Assembly (NCBI GenBank): GCA_001792895.1 | Contig: MARA01000091.1 | Span: forward strand, 1 to 41,374 | Source of the DNA: Lentinus brumalis | Taxonomy: Eukaryota > Basidiomycota > Agaricomycetes > Polyporales > Polyporaceae | Direction: 5' to 3' | Length of the DNA stretch: 41,374 nt | Shown here: one piece after another, positions 11,301-21,202 of the stretch | How positions within the stretch are numbered: position 1 is the stretch's first letter | Layout: every line of letters starts with the position of its first letter | Position numbers and translations under genes: made by a program | The notes under the pieces: model-generated | Databases searched by the model: none | What the model was told of the DNA's origin: nothing | Seen by the model: the letters and a program-made list of their open reading frames with translations, nothing else

Positions 11301-14300
11301 TGACCGTCGACTCCTTGAAATGCTGTTTAAACAACCGGTCGAACGCACCCCAGTGCAACACCTGAAATGTGTCGTCCGTATAGCAGTCCCCGCCGCCGAT
11401 GACGTAACTCAACGCCTGCTGATGCGATAACTCCATCTGAATAATCATGCGATTCACGGTCGTGTTCAGGGCACTTCTTGCCATGTGTTCACCAGAACCA
11501 TCGGGGAATCGGTCCTTGGTACGCTGAATGCCGTAGGACAACGACGCCAACCCAACATGCGCCGGTAAGCTCGACTTTGTGATGTAGTCGGTGACATAAT
11601 ACAGTAATGCCTTCGCAGCTTCGCCGGAACCGATGAATTTGATGTCCATGTTGCATCTCATCAGAAATACTACCACGTCATTGTAGCTTGCGATACGAGG
11701 GTGCAATCGCCTCTGCAAGATAGCTCCCGTATCTGCCTCCAACTCAGTCGTCGCGCGAGTATGACCATCGATGCGCATACGGCAGAGAGCATCCTTGCGC
11801 ATATTATCCGTTGGGATAGTACCATTCGGTACGTACTTGAAACACGTACTGTTGTGCTCATGCCAGTTGTACACTTCGACGACATCCTTCACGAAGGTGT
11901 CGAACGCGTCTCTGAACATCCCTTGGTCCTGGAAGGCGTGTACCGATGGCGCAGGGATCACACCAGGATGCGGAGTACCAGAATTGTCCGAGTCCAAGTG
12001 GCGCCGTGGGCGTGGCTCTGGTTTTCCCGGATCCTCTACGACAACCTCCTTGGTTCCAGGCAACTCACATTTAATAACAGACTCGAGCCAGTCGAACATT
12101 TTGCTTCGGTAGCTCTCGGAACCCATCAAAGCGTCTCGCAATTTCTGTGGAGGTAAGTGTCCTTCAAGCCAGATCAGCATATGGCAATGCAGGGCACCCC
12201 TTCCTTGCGCTTCTACCATGCCATAGTAAGCAGTGCATTTCCCGAAGAGCCCTTTGCCAGGCCGACGAAACCGCAGAATTACATTGATGAAGTTGGTCAT
12301 CATGGTGTGAAAGAATTTCACGCAAGCTGCAGGATTCCTGGCTCCCATGGCTGTACGTTCCCACCGATTCAGGTCTTGGTGGCGAGATAAATCATTAATG
12401 TCGATGTCGTGTCCCGCATACAGCCTCACCAGGGGATGATCTCGGTCAGACGGGTTTAACGTTACGAACAAGGTGGGGGTCCCTCTAAAGTTGATCACTC
12501 CACGAATCTGATTCCGCATTGCCAGCTTATACCCATTGGTGCCGGGGAGATCGCGCGTACTCGTCTGCACCCGCGACAATGTCCTCATAATGGAAATGTC
12601 CTCAGGTGCGTCAGGTTTGTAGTCCGGATTCCGCTTGAACGCGGCAGCAAGCTTGTCAAGTCGGTCTCTGTCGATGCGCATCAGCTCACTGATAGCACGC
12701 TCGCGCTGAGAGGCAGGGACTCTGAAAGTAACCGAGTCAAACACTGCCTTCTTCTGCAAAATATTGTAGAAGATGAATGCAAAGTTAGGGTCATCACGAA
12801 AACTGGGCGAGCTGTCAACACTCAAGAGATACTTCAGTTGCTGCTCCAAACTGATCGGCCTCAGTCGACGAGGTTCATGAAAGCCTCCAATGCCCCATGG
12901 GTCCAGATGCGGAAACAACCACGATAGCAGATGCGGATTGTTGAAATCAGGTATAAGGCGACTGCCGGCTTGTGACCTGACGAATGCACCACCGTCCAAG
13001 CAGTGAGAGATCGCCTGCATGCGCAGCTGTTGATAATTTCTTGGCGTGTTGTCGCCGTCCACAAACCCCACGTTCTCCATCAGCATCTCGTCATCTGTCG
13101 GGCCAGGAATAATATCATGCCCCGGGACGTAGCTATCCGTGGCACCTTCGACGGCATCGCTGAATTCAAGATGACCAATCTCCATTGAACATGGGACACC
13201 CTCGTCGACACCTTCAGTACCTGGACCGAACAATGCATTCAGGTTTGCCTCGTCAAGCCCACGGAAACTCGACCCGTCACACACGCGGTAAGCTGGATTC
13301 TGCGCCATCAGGAAGGTCATGATTGTTCTCACTCGCGTCTTTCGGACCAGCACTGGACGGAGCCCCTCTATTGTCTTCGGAGTCGGCTTCGTCTTGCCCA
13401 CGAACACTGCGCACACGGTGTCTCGTATCTCATCTAATGACGGTGGAAGGATGTCGTTCAGGTGAGTCGAATCTTGCGGGAACACGGCAAGGTTTCCCTT
13501 TAGACATTTTTGCGACAGAGCAGGGTCCGTGCCATAGAGTGGATGTCCCTTTATCTCCGAAAAACGAAACGAAATCTTGCTCGCTCGGCCCCGCGAACAG
13601 AGCATACGCTCCATCTGCGTGGACTCTTCAAATGCAATCTTTGTGTCCTGCGGCAAGCGTTCATGCCCATAATACAGGAAGTTAGCCAGAGCAAACTTCG
13701 GCATTTGCTTCCTCTCAATGTCGCGCCGACACTCGATGCAAACATAGAGATGTCCAGCGCCCTCTCGGTTCGTCAAGCCTTTTGGATGCAATATTGCTCC
13801 GCCGTATGCTGCACGCGCATATGACATTGGTAAGACGTGTTCTGGCAGAACGATGTTCCGCAGTAACTCAAAATCAATCGTACTGGGATGGACAAGCTCG
13901 ATCTCGTGGTGCGGCGTACGACGACCACAGACGGCACACACTGGTTCCACTAGAACAGCGTTCGACATCAGCAACTGCCACTCCTCTATGATAGACCGTC
14001 GCAGACTCTCGTCGGCAACCTCCAAATGACCAGTATCATCCACAACTGATTGCGCTGGTCCCAAGACACCGTCTGCGATGATCGCCCCTACTGCACCCTC
14101 ACTACTCGTCGATTGCCGTTCAGCCGTGACGGCAACTGCTTCTCGAACTTGTGCGAGCTGCTTGAACACATATTCAAACTGGCCGCATTCCTCGTTACAT
14201 GTGTGTAACTTGAGCAACTCCAGTAAGCGAACCCTCGTTGCCGCACCTCCGCCGCCACTAGGTACACAGACTTGATGACATCTACAGAGGACCTTCAAGT

Positions 14301-14499
14301 CCATAGGACGCCAGTATGAAAACAGTGCTATCGCATCAGACAGTGTACGACGCACAACAATATCTCCTGCTCTTGCACGACCGCTGTGCACGTAGCCAGG
14401 ACTTCCTGTCACGACCTCTTGAAACTGGTATAACACGTCCAGCATATCGCGCCGAATGTTGCGATGCACGCCCCTCAATATTCCACCCTCCAGAAGCAT
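8329..14499 (-). CDS. Helitron Rep-helicase (RepHel), 2,056 aa, intact
   Basis: A single unbroken reading frame encodes the rolling-circle transposase of a Helitron. Approximate residues: a Cys-rich N-terminal part (70-260, CAVC..C, CIEC); the Helitron Rep region (about 550-980) with the HUH motif ALHCHMLIW (His 771 and 773) and the YYVTDYITK motif (Tyr 968 and 972) expected to cut and join DNA; a very acidic linker (about 1080-1170); and a C-terminal PIF1-type superfamily 1 helicase with Walker A GVGGTGKT (about 1561-1568), Walker B FIIDE (about 1637), FTGDFGQL, and the late motif YAYTDYKSQGQSL. The length fits autonomous fungal Helitrons. No intron or stop is needed, and the catalytic residues I can recognise are present, so the element may still be active. 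Confidence 0.93.
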   Translation of the reverse strand: MLLEGGILRGVHRNIRRDMLDVLYQFQEVVTGSPGYVHSGRARAGDIVVRRTLSDAIALFSYWRPMDLKVLCRCHQVCVPSGGGGAATRVRLLELLKLHTCNEECGQFEYVFKQLAQVREAVAVTAERQSTSSEGAVGAIIADGVLGPAQSVVDDTGHLEVADESLRRSIIEEWQLLMSNAVLVEPVCAVCGRRTPHHEIELVHPSTIDFELLRNIVLPEHVLPMSYARAAYGGAILHPKGLTNREGAGHLYVCIECRRDIERKQMPKFALANFLYYGHERLPQDTKIAFEESTQMERMLCSRGRASKISFRFSEIKGHPLYGTDPALSQKCLKGNLAVFPQDSTHLNDILPPSLDEIRDTVCAVFVGKTKPTPKTIEGLRPVLVRKTRVRTIMTFLMAQNPAYRVCDGSSFRGLDEANLNALFGPGTEGVDEGVPCSMEIGHLEFSDAVEGATDSYVPGHDIIPGPTDDEMLMENVGFVDGDNTPRNYQQLRMQAISHCLDGGAFVRSQAGSRLIPDFNNPHLLSWLFPHLDPWGIGGFHEPRRLRPISLEQQLKYLLSVDSSPSFRDDPNFAFIFYNILQKKAVFDSVTFRVPASQRERAISELMRIDRDRLDKLAAAFKRNPDYKPDAPEDISIMRTLSRVQTSTRDLPGTNGYKLAMRNQIRGVINFRGTPTLFVTLNPSDRDHPLVRLYAGHDIDINDLSRHQDLNRWERTAMGARNPAACVKFFHTMMTNFINVILRFRRPGKGLFGKCTAYYGMVEAQGRGALHCHMLIWLEGHLPPQKLRDALMGSESYRSKMFDWLESVIKCELPGTKEVVVEDPGKPEPRPRRHLDSDNSGTPHPGVIPAPSVHAFQDQGMFRDAFDTFVKDVVEVYNWHEHNSTCFKYVPNGTIPTDNMRKDALCRMRIDGHTRATTELEADTGAILQRRLHPRIASYNDVVVFLMRCNMDIKFIGSGEAAKALLYYVTDYITKSSLPAHVGLASLSYGIQRTKDRFPDGSGEHMARSALNTTVNRMIIQMELSHQQALSYVIGGGDCYTDDTFQVLHWGAFDRLFKQHFKESTVREPMAAAGSENVVVESEGDVVMADNNGTGAADGVLEDDGGRVGEIEEDIEGKVVMAENGGTAEADVVLGEDDDNGDGEDEEDSDDDEDGCANIEGEDSFVLVLQAGSISAVNQQQDYVYRSIDPDMTSLSLYEFVGTVSKDSLKRLNAGSGAGQAQRTKGRFSSVEHTQYATHGLRKRRDWVVPVLLGDRTPRSDRQPEEKETWARMMSILFVPWRTPADLKGIGETWCEAFDRHRAAIPPRLQEIIVNMNVLSECRDARDANRNLRRTEALAFIREGLPAAGMEHSGNTDDLLGDDYELFDRGDVQGVFEYFENDDVLRDMLDAKLGARVRQILDVCYGDSPVRPEATGASARLSQSSNEPAVPGTAEELVPLEGKNRHRVEEDAVPLATQQAVMRELKRNRRPEIAGENLARPAKRRRKNPRAVEVQEEVSRARLEADVSSRVPATVSVHQVADDVVREMGLGGNPEQERAFRLVADHVANPGSKQLMMYIAGVGGTGKTHVVHAVLQLFERLGRRDEILVGAPTGAAALNIGGYTVHSLAMTGSKVTPTLLTTLGMLWGKVKYFIIDEVSMIGARFLALVSRRLQLAKGDRGHPAFNLFGGVNIIFTGDFGQLTPVRQTCLFSYEYVNHPGLKAIANHTRIDNLLGCYIWQQVTTVVELVKNQRQAEDPEYAGLLNRVRVGKARERADHQSGEKSDVEILYSRICYEVAKESPESLNDFKDAPIIVGTKTLRDLLNARIIAQKARRLGATVTTVYAEDRVDGHVVTGALRQGLWKVSSTTTNNALGSIPLFVGMKVMITENIAFSRRLVNGTVGVVREIVFEVREAVTYPTVVYVHVPGAGKFYEDLEDDIVPVFPEKKGFKVKMSVNGVAVSGDKFVSRSQLPIVPAYAYTDYKSQGQSLTYAIVDLQSSKSLQGVYVMLSRVRSLRGLLILRPFNVIRVCDHVRQDVRNEFKRIRADDETTKNKYLQSGRAVPVTDFDIPDEIEY
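8329..14499 (-). mobile_element. Helitron, coding core; ends not resolved
   Basis: The RepHel gene defines the element. Because it is on the minus strand, the 5'-TC end should lie right of 14,499 and the 3' hairpin plus CTRR end left of 8,329, inserted between A and T. A weak candidate 3' side is the GC-rich stretch at 8070-8105, where the minus strand holds CCGCACGCGG, a short hairpin, but the sequence after it does not end in a clean CTRR. Ends should be set by aligning copies. Confidence 0.8.
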
Positions 14500-14621
14500 A
14501 TACGTCGAAGTCGAAGTCGAGACTGATGGACATCAACGTCGAAAACCGCGTGAGCACACCATGACAACAACACATCACGCCAAATAAGAGAGATCAACGA
14601 CAAATGACGTGCATTGACAAT

Positions 14622-14753
14622 AACGAGCAACACGAGCAACGACGAGCAACGTCAAGCAACACGAGCAACGACGAGCAACATGAGCAACGATGAGCAACAC
14701 GAGCAATGACGAGCAACACGAGCAACACGAGCAATGACGAGCAATAACGAGCA
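14622..14753. repeat. Minisatellite of ~14 ACGAGCAAC-like units
   Basis: About fourteen degenerate 9-10 bp units (consensus ACGAGCAAC, variants GACGAGCAAC, ATGAGCAAC, ACGAGCAAT) run in tandem, ending about 120 bp upstream of the RepHel start codon. The array would lie in the 5' leader, promoter or 5' subterminal part of the Helitron. Confidence 0.9.
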
Positions 14754-15796
14754 TTTATGTGTGTTCAACGCCAGAGGCGAGGAACAAGGATATGCAGAGC
14801 AATCAGTGATTGAATGCTCCAAAGGATCAAACACACTCACCGTCCAGACCGAGATCAGCCACGAGAGGGTTCTGCAAACGCGCAGCGCCGCCACCAGATC
14901 CTACTGATCGTCAGACATGAAAACATGACAGAAGACGAGGTCATACCAGATACGGAGAGTGGGGTCGCGACCGGTCCATGGACCTGGGCAGCATGGTGAA
15001 CACCTGCAACGTGATGTTAGTCTGGCGAAAGAACCGAACAATGACGGACGAACCGATTGAACCATGCGCCATCGCTTCCATTGACCCACTCCCCGTGCCC
15101 AGCTCCCGACGGGCCCCTGCAGAGAGAAACATAGAGCGTGTTCAGCCACTGGGAACAAGCCGATGGTACGCCGTGGACTCACCCGCTGTGTCGAGAACAT
15201 TTGGCAACTCCGGATCCGCGCGGGCGGATGACGACCCTGATATCCAGAAACATATCAGTGGCGAGGACTAACAAGCACAGGCAGACTCACCAGCAGAAAC
15301 ACCTCGACCAGCAGAAGCGGACTCACCGCGAGCAGATCTCAGGTAACTCGGACGAGGGATAACAGGCATCACGATGATGGGGAGGAACAAAACACGCGGC
15401 TGACAGAGACGCTCGGGACGTACTATATAAGCGAGCGGGATCGTGGGAATTGATGGCGTTCAACAACGGGCCGCACGGGATCACGAACACCCTCGGAAGC
15501 GCGGCGCGGGCGTGACAGCGTGAGAAGTGTTACCGTAACATGCAGCGTGACGAATGCATACAAGACCTTACCTATAGCAAGGCCCTCCGGGCAGACCTGG
15601 GCTATGGCGATGTTGGACACGTAACCAATGGAAACAATGGAAACGTATCTGACCATACTGCGTCTGCGCACATAACAAGTACAGGTTTGATGCGGCGCTC
15701 TCCGGGTATCGGTCAGACTCGGTCCGGGTTCGCGCCACAGACACAGTTTGGCCGTGTTTACACATGGCGTCTATGCAAGTGAGCCTTGTGCATTGT
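14754..15796. other. Intergenic, no supported gene
   Basis: Only short frames occur. A plus-strand 97-codon frame at 14978-15271 has no recognisable domain and no splice partners. Confidence 0.4.
15424..15431 (+). promoter_or_regulatory. Possible TATA box (TATATAAG)
   Basis: A strong TATA-like octamer on the plus strand in a GC-rich setting, about 450 bp upstream of the hairpin at 15879. No transcript start or gene directly downstream confirms it. Confidence 0.25.
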
Positions 15797-15863
15797 CGAC
15801 CACGACCACGACCACAACTACGACTACGACTACAACTACGACTACGACCACGACTGCGACCAC
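15797..15863. repeat. Microsatellite, CGACCA/CGACTA type
   Basis: A run of (CGACYA)n trinucleotide-pair repeats with CAACTA variants. It explains the low-complexity Arg/Pro/Leu and Asp/Tyr/His frames seen in all readings here. Confidence 0.9.
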
Positions 15864-15878
15864 TTCCTCGCAACCCTG

Positions 15879-15908
15879 GTTTGCATGAGGCTATTCCCCC
15901 ATGCAAAC
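15879..15908 (+). other. Covarying hairpin, copy 5
   Basis: Arms GTTTGCATG and CATGCAAAC pair perfectly (9 bp) around AGGCTATTCCCC, which closes with two more G-C pairs over the loop CTATTC. It shares the GGCTATTCCC centre with four other hairpins in this window, but its arms differ from theirs. It lies right after the microsatellite and upstream of an unassigned stretch. Confidence 0.75.
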
Positions 15909-16683
15909 TGTTCTGCTTGTTCTGTACTATTCGCCTCCATCTTCTCGCCGCCCACCTTCCATCTCCAATTGCCAATCTACCAGGAGAGCAAGACCGGGTC
16001 TGTAGGCGGGGTCCAGTGATGTGCGACTCGGATGGCGTAGTGTTGAGCGAGGTGGAAGGGAGGCTAAGGCTACTGCACGCCCGAGTGCGGCGCAGCATGG
16101 GATGTCTGGCCCGTCCTGTAGTCGCAATACTGTGCAGGCTGGCGTGAGTAATGCCCGGATGGTATATCCGACTCTCCGTCATGTAGGTACGCCCCTGGCA
16201 TACTGTTCTTCACTGATCTCTCCCCACATGCAGGCCAAGATGACCATCCCTTCTGTGTGTCCGTCTCTAATGTTTCATCTTTTCGTCTCCGATGTTCGCC
16301 GTTTGAAGACAATCTATTGAGTTCCGCCATATTTAACGTTCATGCCATTCACGCTTGCATTGCCTGACACTCTCGTATGACTGGGAATCGTATGTGACCG
16401 ATCGTAGGTGTGTGCTGCGTGTTTGTATATCTGACAGATGTGAAGCTATGGTCGTTGATATAACCTCTGTCAATGTCTGTGTCATGGTATATGCTGCGGT
16501 AGGCGTAGAACGCGTCATGATCAGTGCGCGATTGAGCCTCAACATGGAATACTGGGGTGCAGAGCTCGAGATAAGTGCATACCGCATCACTCTCCACCAC
16601 CTCTATAAATGCCGTCTGCAGGTTCTGTGCTAGGCTGCCAGCTTTACCCAACTCTGCCACCCGTTTCCAGTTGTTTTGCTTAC
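15909..16683 (+). other. Stretch after hairpin 5, possible transcript, no clear gene
   Basis: An open stretch from ATG 16019 (MCDSDGVVLSEVEGRLRLL...) meets a GTGAGT donor at 16144, with TAG and CAG acceptors at about 16185 and 16230. I found no further exon that makes a convincing protein. It could be a short gene, a leader or a non-coding RNA. Confidence 0.25.
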
Positions 16684-17905
16684 ATGCGTAAGCGTCTGAA
16701 TACCCTTCGTCTAATTCTTTTTACTGACGAGGTCTTCAGTGTCCAAACGTACCCGGAGCACCATCAGCGCGCCGTTGCAGGCACCCTCGTCCATTTACAA
16801 ACACAGGTCGCGCACACCGGACAAGACGCTTGAGGTTGCAATGGGATATGGGGATCTAGACGACTTGGAAGAGTTCCGCGATGTGATTGTGAGTGCGTCT
16901 TGCAGACAAGCCCGATATCTGACCTTATACTTTGCAGTCCCAGATGAGACAGTGCGCGTTGAAGGAGCTTGACCTCACAAAGACCTTCGCCAATCAAGAC
17001 TCGAAGATGCTCGAGAGGTACAAGAAATCGGTGAGCAATGGATAACATATATGCTCCGGACGCGTCTACTGATCTTGCACGACTACTGGCAGGTTTGTGC
17101 AAACGTGCCGCTGGTGAACGACTATCCGAACTGCTGGCCGCATATGGCATACGCCAAGCTGCTACTGACGCAAGACAATTACGCGAAGGTACGTATCAAC
17201 CGCAAAAGAGCGAGGTAGCATCATGCACTGACAGCCATTCCACAGACATGCCGTGAATCGGCGATGGAAACCTCCGGTACCGAGACTGTCAGCAACAACA
17301 GCGGGCGAGATGCGGCGAGGCGACATGCCAAGAAGACCTCCTCCCGTCGCCGGCGCGTCACCATCAATGACAGTCCCATCGCCAAAGTCGCGCGTACGCA
17401 GAGGAGCCGCGTCAGTGTCACTCCGCCGAGACAGAAACGCCCCGCCGACACGTCTGATGTCTGTCGCGGCGGGTTGCGGGATGATTCTGAGCCTCTCTCG
17501 TCACGTCCGTTGCCAGAACGCCCCGCCAACACGTCTGATGTCCGTCGCGGCGGGTTGGGGGATGATCCCGAGCTCTCGTCACGTCCGTTGCCAGCGGCCA
17601 CCACGTCTCGCGCGGCGGGATCTAGCGAGTCTGTCCATCCCATTCCTCAATCACGCGAAGACGCGCGCGATGGTGACCTCCACGCTGTCAACGAGTTCCT
17701 GTCAAGTCTGGTCATGCCCATGCCGCACATCTTACCAATCTTCCTGGACCTCGGCGTCAAAAGCCACCAGAAGCTCATTGCAGTGGCTCGGGGTGTACCA
17801 GATCTGGACGGGTTGTTCCGCGAGTATCTCAACCGCAAAGAGATGGACAAGGTAGATGTAGCGATTCTCAAGCAGGCATTGTCAGAGTATGCTCGTCGCC
17901 ATTGA
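16684..17905 (+). CDS. Uncharacterised 333-aa protein, five exons
   Basis: The exons 16684-16687, 16740-16888, 16938-17030, 17093-17188 and 17246-17905 join perfectly in frame (334 codons with stop). The introns are 49-62 nt with GTAAGC, GTGAGT, GTGAGC and GTACGT donors. The first exon is only ATGC; I chose it because it gives the spliced start Met-Leu-Ser-Lys-Arg. The N-terminal third is helical with VNDYPNCWPHMAYAKLLL. A basic, probably disordered middle follows (KKTSSRRRRVT), then a 26-27 aa tandem duplication (RPADTSDV...SSRPLP). The C-terminal module is FLSSLVMPMPHILPIFLDLGV then HQKLIAVARGV, which recurs in mushroom hypothetical proteins as I recall. Basic clusters suggest a nuclear location. 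Function unknown. Confidence 0.75.
17438..17596 (+). repeat. In-gene tandem duplication, 81 + 78 bp
   Basis: Two near-identical units (17438-17518 and 17519-17596) inside the last exon of the 333-aa gene. The second lacks one codon, so the frame is kept. Confidence 0.9.
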
Positions 17906-18062
17906 TGTTGAATTTGACGCCACACTTGTCTGATGTCGTGCCGATGATGGACTACTGATGTACCGTAATATAGCGCTGAAGGCTCGTTCTGCCACGATAA
18001 CACGTCCTTTCAAATGCAATTGCCAAGCCAGTCTTTTCCAGGATAATTGATTTGAATGCGAT

Positions 18063-18983
18063 TCACGAGTCCGAATTCAGTTGGAGCATTAAGATTGGTA
18101 GCCAGCCATGAGAAGAACTAAGCCAAGTGTGGTAGGACATCATATGAGACAGGTTCAATATTGTGCACCCCCGCAACTTGAGAAGCGTTAACGTTCCTGA
18201 TCCCTTGTACAGAGCTTTTTGGCCTTGGAGGATGCTTTGGCAGTGTCTGTGCAATGCTGCAACTATCATGTCAGAGCTTTGAATGAACAACAGGATATGA
18301 GGTACATACGATACAACCACACGGTCCATGTCCGATTTGTCTGCAGGCTTGGCATTGGTGATGCGCCTTCCACCCTCAGAGTGCTCGACCACGATGAACT
18401 CGGCCGTTATGCGTGGTCCGTCTTCAAGCGCCTTGAGTTCTTGATTGAAGGGAAGATCCGGGTCGTGGCTGTGAATGACGTACACTCGAAATGCGTGGTG
18501 TGAACGCTTCTTCAAGTTGGATGCGGAACGAGATGGCGGGTAGGTTGCGGGTATGGGCCTAGTAGATACTGGGTGATAGTGGTGTCTGGCATGTCTCCGT
18601 CTGCTGAACGTTGTCACTGGTCCTTCAAAAGACCACTCTTGATCCAGCAGCAGCACATCCTGGCCGTCGGCACCACTGTTGCGAACTACTGGGACAGAAG
18701 TGAAGCAAGATGGTCCTGTAAGAGGGATTTTATAGACACGGACGAGCTGGGAGTGCGGTCGTGCCCGTTCAGCGCAAACCACACGTAAAGTACCATTATC
18801 AGGACTTACGCGTGTCCTACCCATACCCGAACATGCTGATGGAGCGGAATGCAGCGACATGCTTTGACGGACAGGCAGTGAGTGAGTACAGATACAAACA
18901 CATGTTCTAGGGAACATACCTCTCAGGCTTGGTGGTGCGATGTGTTCACCTTGAGTGGCACACTGTGTCGCAGTTCCAAACAA
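18063..18983 (-). CDS. Putative gene with GELIVMRR-like tail, exon limits uncertain
   Basis: A 306-codon minus-strand frame is open throughout, but parts of it look like introns read through (for example around 18790-18830 and 18070-18310). The coding-like parts are QLVRVYKIPLTGPSCFTSVP, DVLLLDQEWSFEGPVTTF and HHAFRVYVIHSHDPDLPFNQ followed by ALEDGPRITAEFIVVEHSEGG. The last resembles the N-x-x-L ... G-x-LIV-x-R-R core of the genes at 7360 and 35774. I infer a spliced member of that family, perhaps decayed. Start and stop are not certain. Confidence 0.35.
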   Translation of the reverse strand: MFGTATQCATQGEHIAPPSLRGMFPRTCVCICTHSLPVRQSMSLHSAPSACSGMGRTRVSPDNGTLRVVCAERARPHSQLVRVYKIPLTGPSCFTSVPVVRNSGADGQDVLLLDQEWSFEGPVTTFSRRRHARHHYHPVSTRPIPATYPPSRSASNLKKRSHHAFRVYVIHSHDPDLPFNQELKALEDGPRITAEFIVVEHSEGGRRITNAKPADKSDMDRVVVSYVPHILLFIQSSDMIVAALHRHCQSILQGQKALYKGSGTLTLLKLRGCTILNLSHMMSYHTWLSSSHGWLPILMLQLNSDS

Positions 18984-19311
18984 AAGGGTGAGTCATGCTT
19001 GAAACCCTTGAAATGGATGCACTGCATCATTAATAGCAAAAATACTCATATTTTGCATATATGGTCAGTGCATGACACCAGATCGATACACCACGATACC
19101 CAAAACTGCGACTCCCATAAATCAGTCGAGGTGCTGGTACTGATAGCAAGCACAAACTATAACTTTGAACCATTAGACAAAGGGTTTCAAGCAAAATATG
19201 AGATTGTTGTATCTGAATCTCACTTTTTTCGGCATTGATCCTCCAGCAATGGCACGTGACCTGATGTTTGGCCATGTTATTGCTACCATATCTCACTTCT
19301 GCGATCTGCAC

Positions 19312-19353
19312 AGCAGCACTGATCGCACCTCGTAGCAGCATTGATCGCACCTC
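19312..19353 (+). repeat. 20-bp direct repeat just before ATG
   Basis: AGCAGCAYTGATCGCACCTC occurs twice (19312-19331 and 19334-19353). The second copy ends immediately before the ATG of the zinc-finger gene, so it would be in its 5' leader. Confidence 0.9.
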
Positions 19354-20171
19354 ATGGCACACATATCCAGCTATAGCTCCTTGCAGTATGCAGTAGACCT
19401 GTCTGAAGTTGCTCTCATGGCTTCACTGATATTTGCTCGCGGTCCTTCGAACATGACTCCCCATTCAACATACACACATTCACACCCCAATGAACGTGAT
19501 GTCGTTCAAGTCAACAACTTTCAGGCAGCTACCCCTGAGACAATGCCTGGTAATGCAAGTTCGACAATAACAGCTCATTGTGGTTCTACACTTCCACTCC
19601 CACCTCCGAAGCCGTTACCGCACCGCAGAGCGCCTGCTGTATATCAGCCCAATGCACAAGCTGACAGGAGACGTGTGAGTATTGAATTGAACTTCAAAGA
19701 CCTTCAGCGCTCATGTACAGTTTGGAAGCAACAATACATGTTAACATGTGATGTGCCTGGGTGTGTTCAGCAGTTTCTGCTCCGCACTCAATTACGGCGG
19801 CATCTCAATAATGCTCATGGCATTTATGAAGGTGTGTGTATAACCAGTAATATCCGACTTCCACTCACAGAGTGGTTTGCACAGCACACAAGTGTCCCTT
19901 TATAGGGTGTGGCAAGCACTACAGACGCAGATCCAGTCTGCAACGCCACATCAACATACGGCACCATAATGCAGCACCGATGCCGGAACAGAGTGAGTAA
20001 ACACATCTGGCATCACATGTACACAGAAGCAGCAGATTAACATCGACTATAGAGCATACATGTCCTGGCATAGGCTGCGACAGGACCTTTGATTCTATTC
20101 GCGGAGTTAATGTTCATGTACGGACGCACGGGATCCCGATGGCCTTTGCAGGTTTCAGAGGTGATACCTAA
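19354..20171 (+). CDS. C2H2 zinc-finger protein, three fingers (234 aa)
   Basis: Exons 19354-19831, 19885-19992 and 20053-20171 join in frame (235 codons with stop) through 53- and 60-nt introns (GTGTGT..CAG, GTGAGT..TAG). Each exon carries one finger: CDVPGC...RRHLNNAH; CPFIGC...QRHINIRHH, the start of which lies right behind the first intron; and CPGIGC...NVHVRTH. All show C-x4-C-x12-H-x3/4-H. The N-terminal half is low-complexity, with Thr/His and a proline run (PLPPPKPLP). A DNA-binding regulator is the natural reading. Without splicing only the first finger would be seen. Met 19417 is an alternative start. Distal introns keep finger phase, so the model is well constrained at the 3' half. 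Confidence 0.75.
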
Positions 20172-21202
20172 GCCCTATTCGAGGTGTTCCTATTTAGGAG
20201 CAAAATGTGGGAAAGGGATAGTATGAGTCTCAAGAACGGCTGGGTGATTTGGTGGGATGGGACAGGAACGGTTAGAACCTGAAGCCGATTGGTAGGACTC
20301 AGAGGACTTAACAATATCGATCCCGAGTGGAGGAAAAGACTTCCGACACATGAGAGCGAGGAACAGACCATGTAGAACGCATAGACCACCGAGGCAGAGA
20401 CCACGGACTGGATGCAGTGCGGAAGGATGCATGCGGAGGAAGAAGACTTTGGTGAAGCTGTGGATCAACGCCTCGAGGAAACACGCGTGTCTTCAATTTG
20501 AGACCATGTCAGCTGCCAAGCCAAGCTCATGCTCTGTCAGAGGCTTGCGTATCGCAGCCACCATTCCAGGTTGGCACAATCTGTTTAATGATATAATTAC
20601 ATGGTTCCAGTAATAGATGTCTCTTCGGTACGTTCGTTCATACATCGGTGTACCATCGCAGAATGTTGATTGGCACCCCGAGCAGAGGCGAAGGACCTAC
20701 TGCATCCTGGGTAGAAGCAATCGTATGCTGCCATTTGAACTTGTGAGTGCATCTAGAATATGTCTGCAGGAGGCATACCTTTAATTGCATGCATATCCAA
20801 CATATGGCGACGGAGAGTATAAGGGGCCCAGTACGACTTGGTGCAACCCGGAGATGTGCATGCATATGCTAGAACATCAAAGGGTTATCGACCTCATAAA
20901 TGTTCTGTGCTGGAGCAACATCACTTACTGCCTTTGTGCTTTCTTTGAATGGTACTGAGGCCGTGCACGTGGTATTGGTGTCTCTTGAGTGTATGCTTAT
21001 TTGCAAATAACTTGCCACATCCTCGCTCGAGGCATATGGGCTCATACTGCAGACATAGATATGTCAGTGATAAATGGAAATAATGTAACACCGAGGTTGA
21101 TCTGGTGCACCGTATTCAACTCGTCCGACGCCACAGAAAGTTCCGCCTGCGGTAGGAATGTCTGGCTGCCAGGTGATGCAGGGTGGGGCAAGTGAAGAGC
21201 AG
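20172..21202. other. No supported gene
   Basis: Short frames on both strands without domains or consistent splice sites. Confidence 0.4.

Noticed and set aside
14622..14753. CRISPR-like array
   Set aside because: Units are 9-10 bp without spacers, in a eukaryotic setting; an ordinary minisatellite.
15568..16182. 204-codon minus-strand ORF
   Set aside because: Driven by the CGACYA microsatellite and lacking any domain.
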